Of a stretch of 21,092 nt of DNA, positions 15,056 to 21,092 are shown piece after piece. Below the pieces are notes generated by a model. That model had not been told where the DNA came from. It searched no databases and saw only the letters and a list, made by a program, of their open reading frames with translations. Position 1 is the first letter of the stretch; the number at the start of each line of letters is the position of its first letter. The translations under genes were made by a program, and so were the position numbers. Source of the stretch: DATARH01 sp035504235 (GTDB lineage Bacteria; Pseudomonadota; Alphaproteobacteria; ATCC43930; CGMCC-115725). Location: the NCBI GenBank assembly GCA_035504235.1, contig DATJSH010000266.1:1-21092 (forward strand). Direction: 5' to 3'.

Positions 15056-15838
15056 CTACCATCCGTAAAGATCCCCGCGCGAGGCGCCGTCGAGCCAGCG
15101 CACCGGGCCGTCGGCCCAGGCGAGCACGCGCGCACCGTAGCGGCTGGTAAGCGTCATCTCGGCCTCGGGGTCGATCGTGACGTAACAGCCCGAGCCAGCG
15201 GCCTCGTCACCGGCGCGGATTTCTCCCGACAGGACAAAGAGGTCGGTCATCGCCGTGGTGGTATGCGCTGGCACCTCAGTCCCCGGCGCCAGCAGGATTT
15301 GGCTGTAGCGCGCGACGTGCGGCTGGCCCGCGTAATCGAACAGCGCGCGCCGCGCGACGCCTGAAACCGGCCCCGGCAGCTCGGCGAGCGTCTCGACCTC
15401 GATACAGATGTCGGAAGGCGCGCCGACCGTGGCGTCAATCGACTCGCCGGCACTGTCCGCTTCGCGGCCAAGCTCATTGAGCACGCCTGTCTTGTGCCGC
15501 GGGTAGAGGATCGGCCCGTCGACCCGGGCGATGAACATCGAGGCGTCGTAGCAAATCACGTCGTGCACCGCGCCGGTCAGGTTGATGACGGCCTGGCCGC
15601 CAATCATCCGCGTGACATGATCGACCAGCGAGCCCGACAGCATATAGCTCCCCACGGGGCCGAGATGCCGGTGCACGCCCGAGCGCGCCAGCGGCGCAAA
15701 GCGCACGCCGCCGAACCAGCGGCCCGCGGCGATATCGTTGCGGATGTTCTGCTGCTCGACCCCCGGCGGCCCCGATGGCACCCATTCGGTCGCGGTCATG
15801 TCGTAGACCGCTATGCGCGGCTGATTGGTTTTGGGCAT
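15056..15838 (-). CDS. Bicupin (cupin domain-containing) protein
   Basis: The 260-aa product appears to hold two cupin beta-barrels. Cupin 1 (about 30-115) has FAPLARSGVHRHLGPVGSYMLSGSL, a G-x-H-x-H-like metal motif. Cupin 2 (about 165-245) has LLAPGTEVPAHTTTAMTDLFVLSGEIRAGDEAAGSGCYVTI, where the usual second His is replaced by Thr, so its metal site may be reduced. The arrangement resembles ChrR-like/2,4'-dihydroxyacetophenone dioxygenase-like cupins, but no activity can be assigned. GGAG lies about 7 bp before the ATG. It starts 2 bp after the stop of the 2OG oxygenase gene and is the last gene of the Crp-led unit. Possible roles are a dioxygenase, an isomerase or a sensor domain. Confidence 0.85.
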   Translation of the reverse strand: MPKTNQPRIAVYDMTATEWVPSGPPGVEQQNIRNDIAAGRWFGGVRFAPLARSGVHRHLGPVGSYMLSGSLVDHVTRMIGGQAVINLTGAVHDVICYDASMFIARVDGPILYPRHKTGVLNELGREADSAGESIDATVGAPSDICIEVETLAELPGPVSGVARRALFDYAGQPHVARYSQILLAPGTEVPAHTTTAMTDLFVLSGEIRAGDEAAGSGCYVTIDPEAEMTLTSRYGARVLAWADGPVRWLDGASRGDLYGW

Positions 15839-15840
15839 TG

Positions 15841-16836
15841 TTACTCCGCCGCGTCCTTGGCCTCGTTGCCAAAGATGTTATAGGTCCGCGCCTGATAGCG
15901 GATCATGTAGTCGGTGTAGTAGGTCGTCTCGTATTTGGGCGGGTTGTCGGGGCCGACGCAGGTCGGCACCGCGGCAACTGGCCAATCGATATTGGCGTCG
16001 CAGAAAAAGGCGAGCGCGTAGCGCTCGCCGCCGGTGCGGTTGATCGCGCGGTGCGGGGTCGCGAGGAAGCGGTCGTTGGTCCAGCGGAGCAAGAGCTGGC
16101 CGCCATTCACCAGGAAGGCGTCCGGGTTGGGCGGCACGTCGATCCATCCGCCGTCTTGCGCACGAAACGCGAGCCCCGGCACATCGTTGGGCGCGAGCAA
16201 GGTGAGAAAGCTGGTATCGGTGTGCGGCGCGATGCCGAACTCGTCATCGGCCGCCTCGGACGGTTGCCGAGGGTAGTGCGTCGCCCGCAATTTGTACTGA
16301 AAATCCTGGAAAGGCGCATCGAAATAGGCTGCGGGCAGGTCCAGCGCGCGGGCGTAGACGCGCACTAGCTTTTGCACCAGCCGCTCCAGCGTATCGCAAT
16401 ACCGGACGATCGTCTCGCGCAGGCCGGGCAGGCCCTCGAGCCACTGGTTGGCGCTGCGGAAACGGCGGCCGGCGACGACATCGGGGTGGTCGGGCGGCAG
16501 GTCGCGCGCAATAAACAGCGCCTCGCTCATATTGGGCTTGGTGACATTCGCGACGACCGAGGTGCGCAGCGTGTCGCCCATCATCGGCAGATAGCCGACA
16601 TTGTGCTTGTCGAGCTTGATGGCGAGCTTCTTGTCGAGCGGCTGGGCGTGGAAGCGGGCGACCTGTGCATAGGTCTCGCGGATCAGCGCCGCCGGCACGC
16701 CATGATTGACGATTGCGTAAAAGCCGATTTCGGTCAGCGCATGGCGCAGCTTTTCGCCGGCGCGGTCGAGTGCTCCCGGCGCTCCGGCAAGATAGGGGCC
16801 GAGATCGATGATCGGGATGATGTCGGCGGAGCTCAT
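15841..16836 (-). CDS. 2-oxoglutarate/Fe(II)-dependent oxygenase (isopenicillin N synthase family)
   Basis: The 331-aa product has the DIOX_N domain (IPIIDLGPYLAG...EIGFYAIVNHGVP, about 6-48) followed by the 2OG-FeII_Oxy domain. The iron triad is H205 and D207 (APHTDTSF) and H262 (ATPHRAINR). The 2OG-binding Arg is R272 in ERYALAFF; the usual R-x-S motif is R-x-A here. Length and order match plant/bacterial IPNS-like hydroxylases, which oxidise unactivated C-H bonds of small molecules using O2 and 2-oxoglutarate. The start ATG lies 1 bp after the preceding stop and lacks a Shine-Dalgarno sequence, implying coupled translation. Substrate unknown; linkage to a cupin and an unknown protein suggests a shared pathway. 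Confidence 0.94.
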   Translation of the reverse strand: MSSADIIPIIDLGPYLAGAPGALDRAGEKLRHALTEIGFYAIVNHGVPAALIRETYAQVARFHAQPLDKKLAIKLDKHNVGYLPMMGDTLRTSVVANVTKPNMSEALFIARDLPPDHPDVVAGRRFRSANQWLEGLPGLRETIVRYCDTLERLVQKLVRVYARALDLPAAYFDAPFQDFQYKLRATHYPRQPSEAADDEFGIAPHTDTSFLTLLAPNDVPGLAFRAQDGGWIDVPPNPDAFLVNGGQLLLRWTNDRFLATPHRAINRTGGERYALAFFCDANIDWPVAAVPTCVGPDNPPKYETTYYTDYMIRYQARTYNIFGNEAKDAAE

Positions 16837-16837
16837 A

Positions 16838-17569
16838 CTAGGCGGGCGCGGAGGCGAAGAGTTTCAGATCGGCGACGAGGCCGTCGTCGTGCTCGATCCC
16901 GTAATCGAAGGTGCCCTTGAGGTTCTTTTCCTTGACCAGCAACGCGCCCGGGTCGGCGGTGGCGAAGATGCGCAGATGACGATCGACCCCGTGCAACTCG
17001 GCGAGCTTTTCGCCGAGCGCCGCCGGTTTGACGCGCTCGCTCGCGTCGATCAGCTCGACGAGCCCGGCCTCGGTGATTCCGGCCTTTTGCAGCTTCGCCT
17101 GGTGCGCGGCGATGGCCGCAGCCTTCTGCCGGGTGGAGGCGGTCTGCGCCGATTTCTGCGCCAACTGCTGGCGGCGCCACTCGTCGTATTGCCCCTGGGT
17201 GCGTTGCAGCAATGTCGCGATGGGCACCTCGCGGGTGTCGACCCAGACCTTGGCGCGGGTCCAGGTTTTCGCCATCCAGCCGCGGCGCGCCGCGTCGGTG
17301 ACCTCACGCAGCCGCTCGGCCCGCACTTGCTCTCCCCAATGCACCAGCTCCTGTGTGTCGCCGCGCAGCTCGGGAAGCTGCAGCGCCGGCCCGGCGGCGC
17401 GCGCGACGGTCGGCGTCCCGACGCCGTAGCGCTGCCTGGCGAGCGCGAATTGCCGGCGGTACTCGTCTTCCCATTCGTCGCTGTCTTCGTCGGGAACGAC
17501 GCCGAGCCGATCCTGCAGCGCCCGCGCCGTCGCCTCGATCGCGGCCTCTTTCAGCTGGGTCAGGTCCAT
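16838..17569 (-). CDS. Hypothetical protein, 243 aa, unrecognised
   Basis: No family was recognised. The protein is soluble and highly charged. It has an acidic N-terminal stretch (GVVPDEDSDEWEDEYRRQF, about 23-41), a Trp-rich centre (RRGWMAKTWTRAKVWVD) and a long Gln/Ala/Lys-rich helix likely to form a coiled coil (about 120-160, RTQGQYDEWRRQQLAQKSAQ and onward). A compact C-terminal part (LHGVDRHLRIFATADPGALL, KNLKGTFDYGIEHDDG) follows. No cysteine is present and there is no signal peptide. It starts 10 bp after the Crp/Fnr stop and ends 1 bp before the oxygenase start, so it is a fixed member of this unit. It could be a structural or accessory subunit for the oxygenase; that is inference from position only. 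Confidence 0.85.
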   Translation of the reverse strand: MDLTQLKEAAIEATARALQDRLGVVPDEDSDEWEDEYRRQFALARQRYGVGTPTVARAAGPALQLPELRGDTQELVHWGEQVRAERLREVTDAARRGWMAKTWTRAKVWVDTREVPIATLLQRTQGQYDEWRRQQLAQKSAQTASTRQKAAAIAAHQAKLQKAGITEAGLVELIDASERVKPAALGEKLAELHGVDRHLRIFATADPGALLVKEKNLKGTFDYGIEHDDGLVADLKLFASAPA

Positions 17570-17579
17570 CGGGCGAAGC

Positions 17580-18269
17580 CTATGACAACGCTTCGAGGGC
17601 GTCGAGGTCGTCGATCTCGATCAGGCGCTTGCCGAGGCGCAGCACTCCTTCCTTCTGCCAGACGTGGAGCTGCTTGTTGACGCTTTCCCGCGCGGCGCCG
17701 ACCATTCCCGCCAGTTCTTGCTGGGTGATCCGCAGAGCGGCGCCCTTGGCGCCGAGGCGCGGCGCGCCCTGCACCAGCCGCAGCAGCGCCATCGCGAGGC
17801 GGCCCTCGAGCCGGCCGAACATCGCCTCCTGCAGCTGCTGGTCGGTGCGGCGCAGGCGCTGGCACAGCAGCTTCAGCAGCAAGACGCAAAGTTCGGCGCG
17901 CCGTTCGAGGAACGGGATGAAGTCGCGGTGATCGAGCACCAGGAGCTCGCAATCGGTGATCGCGGCCGCATCGGCGGTACGGTCGGCGCCGTCGAGCAGC
18001 GCGATCTCGCCAAATACCTCACCGGCGGAAAGCATGGTGAGGAGGATGTCGGGGCCGGCCGGCGAAGGGGTGCTGATCCTGACGTCGCCGGCGAGGATCG
18101 CCATCATGCTGCGGCCGGGCGAGCCTTTGGCAAAGATCGTCCGGCCGGCGGCATAACGCTCAACTCGCGCATGGAGCAGAAGTGCATCGAGATCGTCCGG
18201 CGGCAGCTTGCCGAACAATGCGTGGCCCTCGAACACCCGGCGCTTTTCGTGGGGGCTGGGTGGCGGCAT
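17580..18269 (-). CDS. Crp/Fnr family transcriptional regulator
   Basis: The 229-aa regulator has an N-terminal cyclic-nucleotide-type beta-roll (about 15-120) with GEVFGEIALLDGADRTADA. Glu88 and Arg97-Thr98 fall where cNMP-binding members contact the ligand. A long dimerisation helix and an HTH_Crp domain (about 160-225) follow. The recognition helix AARESVNKQL has R194, E195 and K199, matching Arg180, Glu181 and Arg185 of E. coli CRP apart from the conservative Lys. No N-terminal Fe-S cysteine set is present, so it is not an O2-sensing Fnr. ATG 18269 follows GGCGGGAA; GTG 18305 in the same frame is an alternative. It heads the tight unit with the 243-aa protein, oxygenase and cupin. A perfect CRP-type site lies about 370 bp upstream. 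Confidence 0.92.
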   Translation of the reverse strand: MPPPSPHEKRRVFEGHALFGKLPPDDLDALLLHARVERYAAGRTIFAKGSPGRSMMAILAGDVRISTPSPAGPDILLTMLSAGEVFGEIALLDGADRTADAAAITDCELLVLDHRDFIPFLERRAELCVLLLKLLCQRLRRTDQQLQEAMFGRLEGRLAMALLRLVQGAPRLGAKGAALRITQQELAGMVGAARESVNKQLHVWQKEGVLRLGKRLIEIDDLDALEALS

Positions 18270-18352
18270 CGCGTATTCCCGCCAAAGTTGACGCGCACGC
18301 GACACATAGCGCCATTCGCCCGGCGCGGAAAGCGCCGTTACCGGATCGACGG

Positions 18353-18586
18353 CTAGCGGCCAGTATGTTGCGGTTCACCCCGGACAAATGCGACGGCATG
18401 GCAGCCGATCGAGGCCAGCGACTCACGGCTGATGCCGCGCTTCAGCCACGACGGCAGATGAGCAACCGCTTCGCCCAGGTGCAGGTAATGGTGTTCGCCG
18501 ATGGCCATGCCGCGCTCAAACGCGACCGCTTCACCGAACTGCCGGGCATCCGCGACTTCGATCCATCGGGTCAGATCGTGTGACAT
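18353..18586 (-). CDS. Small hypothetical protein, 77 aa
   Basis: The product MSHDLTRWIEVADARQFGEA... is soluble, with several His residues (GEHHYLHLGEAVAHL). No family was recognised. GAGAAGGGG lies about 6 bp before the ATG, giving a clear ribosome-binding site, and codon use resembles the neighbours. It is the first gene after the CRP-type palindrome at 18642-18657, which lies 56-71 bp before its start. This suggests regulation by a Crp-family protein, perhaps the one encoded 84 bp downstream. It could be the first gene of the Crp-led transcript, since an 83-bp gap separates it from the Crp start. Moderate confidence because it is short. Confidence 0.65.
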   Translation of the reverse strand: MSHDLTRWIEVADARQFGEAVAFERGMAIGEHHYLHLGEAVAHLPSWLKRGISRESLASIGCHAVAFVRGEPQHTGR

Positions 18587-18641
18587 GGCAGCCCCTTCTC
18601 TCAGTTCATGGCGAAATGTAGCGTCGCGCGCGCCGCGCGAA

Positions 18642-18657
18642 TGTGAGGCCGGTCACA
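18642..18657. promoter_or_regulatory. Perfect CRP-type binding palindrome
   Basis: TGTGAGGCCGGTCACA is an exact TGTGA-N6-TCACA consensus with an almost symmetrical spacer. It lies in the divergent region between the 77-aa gene (minus) and the 142-aa gene (plus), next to a rare AT-rich stretch (18661-18685) that could hold the promoter on either strand. Confidence 0.7.
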
Positions 18658-18784
18658 CACCATAAATATTTTATTACTTTTTTGGCCTAGCCGGCGACAT
18701 GCGGTGCGAGCCCGTCACTAGCTGGAACCCAGCCCGAGCGGTCGCGTTTCCGGTGGTACATCTCATGGCGGGTTGGAGGCACAG

Positions 18785-19213
18785 ATGCCGTTCGACGGAG
18801 TGGAAACGCCTTTCAACTATCTGGCAAAATTCGACCAGGTCATCGAGTTCATCGAGTCTCCCGGCAAGTGGGTCAAACACACCTACCGGACGCCAAGTGG
18901 ACGGTACTGCCTTAAGGAGGTGCTGAACACCGTGGGGATCGCCGAAGTCTTTGAGCCGCTCATTCTCAAGGTCGCCGAAGCGACGACGGGGCGGGAATTC
19001 TGCTGCGTCGAATCGTTCAACGACCACCCGGAAACGCTGCGCGGCGACGTTATTACCGTGTTGCGCCAGACGCGCTCGGACATCCTCGCCGGGAAAATCG
19101 CGCTGCCGCGCCCCGCGACCGCGATGCCAGCGCCGCTCTGGAGCGAAGGCGGCGCAAGCGGCCGGGGCAGCTGGGCCGCCACCCTTTGGCAGAAACTGTC
19201 CGCTTGGAGCTGA
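18785..19213 (+). CDS. DUF6197-like hypothetical protein
   Basis: The 142-aa product begins MPFDGVETPFNYLAKFDQVIEFIESPGKW and carries a GRYCLKEVLNTV block followed by CCVESFNDHPETLRGDVITVLRQT. This is the layout of the DUF6197 family (helix, G-x-x-C-L-x-x-A/V-L, then W/F-ND-x-P-x-T helix). The family role is unknown. TTGGAGG lies 6 bp before ATG 18785; ATG 18773 in the same frame overlaps that site and is less likely. The C-terminal 40 residues (after AGKIALPRPATA) are Pro/Ala/Gly-rich and probably disordered. The gene is divergent from the 77-aa gene and about 130 bp downstream of the CRP-type site. The family assignment is from pattern only. Confidence 0.7.
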   Translation: MPFDGVETPFNYLAKFDQVIEFIESPGKWVKHTYRTPSGRYCLKEVLNTVGIAEVFEPLILKVAEATTGREFCCVESFNDHPETLRGDVITVLRQTRSDILAGKIALPRPATAMPAPLWSEGGASGRGSWAATLWQKLSAWS

Positions 19214-19294
19214 CCGGCAAGCTTCCCGGTTCAGGTCGACACTGCCTCCCGCGGCCGCTAGGCTCCTCGGCGAAGGCAGCCGCGGGGGACCTAG

Positions 19295-19717
19295 GTGAAC
19301 GAACATTCCGGGCGCGTCATGGGGCATGTTGGGCGGCTCGTTCTGACCGCGGTGCTGCTGGCGTCCGCGACGGGCGCTGCGGACGCGCAATCGCAACAAT
19401 CGCGATATGACGGGATTTACGCCGGTTCGCAGAAACTGAGCGACGCCGGTCCGGGCCCCAATTACGCGCAATGTCTCAAGGGCCCGTTCAAGCGGCGCAT
19501 GGTGGTGAAGGACAGCGTCGCGACCTATACATTCAACCCGACCTACCAGGGAGAGGTGACCGGCTCGGTCACCGTCGACGGCGACGTCTCGGGCAATTCT
19601 CCCCAGCCTTCCGGCGGTGTCGCTCTCTCCGGCCGGATCGTCGGCGACGGCTTCACCGGCCAGGTATGGAGCCTCTACTGCACCTACGACGTCGAGCTGA
19701 AGCGCGTCCGACAATAG
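19295..19717 (+). CDS. Secreted hypothetical protein
   Basis: The 140-aa product carries a signal peptide (RLVLTAVLLASATGAADA, cleaved before QSQQSRYDG, near residue 31). The mature part of about 110 residues is mostly beta-strand, with two Cys that could form a disulfide (YAQCLKGPF and SLYCTYDVELKR). The opening YDGIYAGSQKLSDAGPGPNYAQC and closing strand fit a recurring class of small exported alphaproteobacterial proteins, but I cannot name a family. The start is GTG 19295, with GGGGGA about 5 bp upstream; ATG 19319 gives an equally good signal peptide. It converges on the MetE-like remnant with a 6-bp gap. Confidence 0.75.
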   Translation: MNEHSGRVMGHVGRLVLTAVLLASATGAADAQSQQSRYDGIYAGSQKLSDAGPGPNYAQCLKGPFKRRMVVKDSVATYTFNPTYQGEVTGSVTVDGDVSGNSPQPSGGVALSGRIVGDGFTGQVWSLYCTYDVELKRVRQ

Positions 19718-19723
19718 CGCCGG

Positions 19724-20140
19724 CTACCGCCATAATTCCCGGCTGGCGATACGCGCGCCTTCGGCTAGCGCAGCGAGCTTGATCCAAACGACGCTGGGGT
19801 GAACCTCGCAAGTCGCGGCAAAGCTGGCGAAGCCGCAATCGGCGCCGGCAATGACGTTCTCCTTGCCGACGACCTTGGCGAAGCGGCCGATGCGCTCGGC
19901 GACCAGCTCCTCATGTTCGACGATGTTCGAGGAATGAGTGATGACGCCGGGGATCAGCAACTTGCCCTCGGGCAGCTTCACGTGCTCCCAGACCCGCCAT
20001 TCGTGTTCGTGGCGCGGATTGGCGGCCTCGAAGGAATACGCGCCGGCGTCGATCGACAGCATCGTGTCGACGATGTTCTTCAATTCGAGGTCGTGGACGC
20101 GCGGCCCGATATTGATGCTGTTTAGGCGGATCGTTGTAAA
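19724..20140 (-). pseudogene. C-terminal remnant of a cobalamin-independent methionine synthase-like (MetE C-terminal domain) protein
   Basis: About 130 residues match the C-terminal third of MetE-like methyltransferases, normally about 340-380 aa. INIGPRVHDLELKNIVD is followed by AYSFEAANPRHEHEWRVW, KLLIPGVITHSSNIVEHEELVAERI, VIAGADCGFASFA and LAEGARIASRELW. The last Zn Cys (ADCGF) and the Glu block remain. The upstream His-x-Cys ligands and the rest of the barrel are missing, because the frame closes at a TGA (20141-20143) with no related sequence beyond it in any frame. A TTG at 20083 could start a short fragment, but it would lack the metal site. This is a truncated gene, probably cut by a deletion or insertion near 20100-20150. 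Confidence 0.8.
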
Positions 20141-20150
20141 TCAACATGAT

Positions 20151-20237
20151 AGGTGAAAATTTCTCGATCAGGCTAACAATCTGGCTAACAGAAATCGGGT
20201 ATCGGTGGGCATAGCGCCGCCTGGAAAATTTTCGCCT
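20151..20237. repeat. Inverted repeat with internal tandem octamer, next to truncated gene
   Basis: AGGTGAAAATTT (20151-20162) is inverted relative to AAATTTTCGCCT (ending 20237), with one mismatch between the arms. Between them GGCTAACA occurs twice, at 20171-20178 and 20183-20190, 12 bp apart. The tract is AT-richer than its surroundings and directly adjoins the break of the MetE-like gene. Confidence 0.4.
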
Positions 20238-20327
20238 GCTCGGCCGGGGAGCCGTTCCCAGAATCGTATATTGAACAATGGAGATGCCGCGCCGTTGCGG
20301 CATCACGCAACGAGACAGGACGAAACG

Positions 20328-20918
20328 ATGGCGACGCTCAGCACAGAGGCGGTTACGCGCAAGGAACTCGTCGCGCTGATCAATGCGATCGATGTCAGCA
20401 CCGACGGCTGCATGATGGACCACGATTGGGATCAGGTCCTCGACAAGGTACTGGAGACATACCCTTGGATGAGGCGGTACATCAGGGGCGACGCCGGCGC
20501 GATGGCATTCGCAGACCTCATCTCCTGCATTCGCGATGATCGGATCAGTGAGCTCGCGCAGTCTGATCCTGACCGCGGAAGACTGATTGGTCAAACGGCA
20601 GATCATCCCACCCTCACGACATCGCCGCTAGGGGCCATTTTTCGCGCCAGCAGCGCGGTTGCGGCCCTCGCCGCTGCCCCGATGTTCCGGGGCACCTTTG
20701 GCGGCGTGCTGGGCGCGCTCGTCGCGGTCGCACTATCGGTGGTTACATGCGCGGGCCACGCGCGCTGTCTCGCATCATTTGACGGTGATGGCGAATTTGA
20801 ATTCGGCCTCCTTGCCGTCCGGAAAGATGACATCAACGGCGGTAAAATCGGAGCCAGTGAACCCCGCCGTGGAGGCGTATTGGGCAACGATACCCGGAGC
20901 CTTGGTGCTATTGCATGA
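20328..20918 (+). CDS. Hypothetical protein, 196 aa
   Basis: The frame from ATG 20328 follows AGGA by about 7 bp. The first 65 residues (MATLSTEAVTRKELVALINA, DHDWDQVLDKVLETYPWMRR) look like a soluble helical domain with natural codon use. Later residues include a hydrophobic stretch (GVLGALVAVALSVVTCAG, about 128-145) that could be a membrane segment. The last 48 codons overlap, on the opposite strand, a gene that looks real. Either the plus-strand gene has lost its proper end by a frameshift, or the two genes truly overlap tail to tail. The N-terminal part is the better supported. No family recognised. The frame is open upstream to 20205 without a ribosome-binding site. Confidence 0.5.
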   Translation: MATLSTEAVTRKELVALINAIDVSTDGCMMDHDWDQVLDKVLETYPWMRRYIRGDAGAMAFADLISCIRDDRISELAQSDPDRGRLIGQTADHPTLTTSPLGAIFRASSAVAALAAAPMFRGTFGGVLGALVAVALSVVTCAGHARCLASFDGDGEFEFGLLAVRKDDINGGKIGASEPRRGGVLGNDTRSLGAIA

Positions 20919-21092
20919 TGAGCGCGGATTGCCGGGCGGAAATTGCGGATAAACGTCCCGCTGAAGCAGCTTCACAGAGCCGTGCACCGGCGCTTGTGTT
21001 ACGCGGGCCGTTGGCACGCCCAAAGAATGGCAGCTCGGGTCGACCGAGTTGGCGCTATCCAGCACGATCGGTACGCCGGATGCGGCGGTTTT
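20775..21092 (-). CDS. Hypothetical protein, probably exported, 5'-partial
   Basis: The frame is open to the window edge, so the N-terminus, probably with a signal peptide, lies beyond it. The visible 105 residues contain ARVTQAPVHGSVKLLQRDVY, CNSTKAPGIVAQYASTAGFTGSDFTAVDVIFPDGKEAEF and the end KFAITVK. The alternation of short strands and the GFTGSDF-(T/S)-x-x-D-V-I/V-FPDG pattern resembles cadherin- or Ig-like exported proteins. Two Cys (PSCHS, SSCNS) could pair. It overlaps the plus-strand frame 20328-20918 by 144 bp. It is the better supported of the two in that overlap, because of its coherent strand pattern. Family unknown. Confidence 0.7.
   Translation of the reverse strand, partial: KTAASGVPIVLDSANSVDPSCHSLGVPTARVTQAPVHGSVKLLQRDVYPQFPPGNPRSSCNSTKAPGIVAQYASTAGFTGSDFTAVDVIFPDGKEAEFKFAITVK

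Noticed and set aside
18270..18305. GTG start 12 codons upstream in the Crp/Fnr frame
   Set aside because: ATG 18269 has the better ribosome-binding site and gives the usual family length; the longer form is not excluded.
18674..19714. 346-aa open frame on the minus strand
   Set aside because: It covers the DUF6197-like gene and the secreted protein, each with its own ribosome-binding site; the minus product is Arg/Pro-rich and unstructured.
20171..20190. GGCTAACA direct repeats as a CRISPR or iteron array
   Set aside because: Only two short units are present, 12 bp apart, with no spacers, Rep gene or cas gene nearby.

Overview
The window reads as chromosome of a GC-rich alphaproteobacterium, probably a soil or rhizosphere type. 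This is inferred from strong GC bias at third codon positions, short genes packed with 1-bp start/stop overlaps, dispersed GC-rich palindromic repeats of the kind common in Bradyrhizobium/Rhodopseudomonas-like genomes, and a catabolic gene set. No tRNA, rRNA, CRISPR array, transposase or phage gene was seen.

Layout. 1-2280 (+): the C-terminal part of a CitE/HpcH-type lyase, overlapping by one base a hydantoinase B/oxoprolinase subunit. 2318-4074 (-): a two-Nudix-domain hydrolase followed by the peptidoglycan glycosyltransferase mtgA. 4360-6929 (+): two paralogous amidase-signature enzymes overlapping by one base. 7041-7762 (+): two paralogous NIPSNAP-family small proteins. 7939-8953 (-): a TetR regulator and an EthD-domain protein, divergent from an SDR dehydrogenase (9150-9904, +) that carries a one-base frameshift. 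9952-11251 (-): pcaG/pcaH, protocatechuate 3,4-dioxygenase. 11546-11773 (+): a tiny secreted protein. 11782-14189 (-): an unrecognised 542-aa protein and a DUF3108-type secreted protein whose start codon is not canonical. 14421-14888 (-): an ECF sigma factor. 15056-18269 (-): a tight four-gene unit of Crp/Fnr regulator, unknown 243-aa protein, 2-oxoglutarate/Fe(II) oxygenase and bicupin. 18353-18586 (-) and 18785-19213 (+): two small genes flanking a perfect CRP-type palindrome. 19295-19717 (+): a secreted protein. 19724-20140 (-): the remnant of a MetE-like methyltransferase. 20328-20918 (+) and 20775-21092 (-): two hypothetical genes overlapping tail to tail.

How the genes fit together. The first 11 kb look catabolic: amidases, small alpha+beta-barrel proteins (NIPSNAP, EthD), an SDR under a probable TetR repressor, and ring-cleaving protocatechuate dioxygenase. 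The substrates cannot be named from sequence. The most coherent candidate for something undescribed is the Crp/Fnr - unknown - 2OG oxygenase - bicupin unit, together with the perfect TGTGA-N6-TCACA site just upstream of it. The regulator keeps a CRP-like recognition helix. Palindromic intergenic repeats recur at seven or more places, and one supplies the first codons of mtgA.
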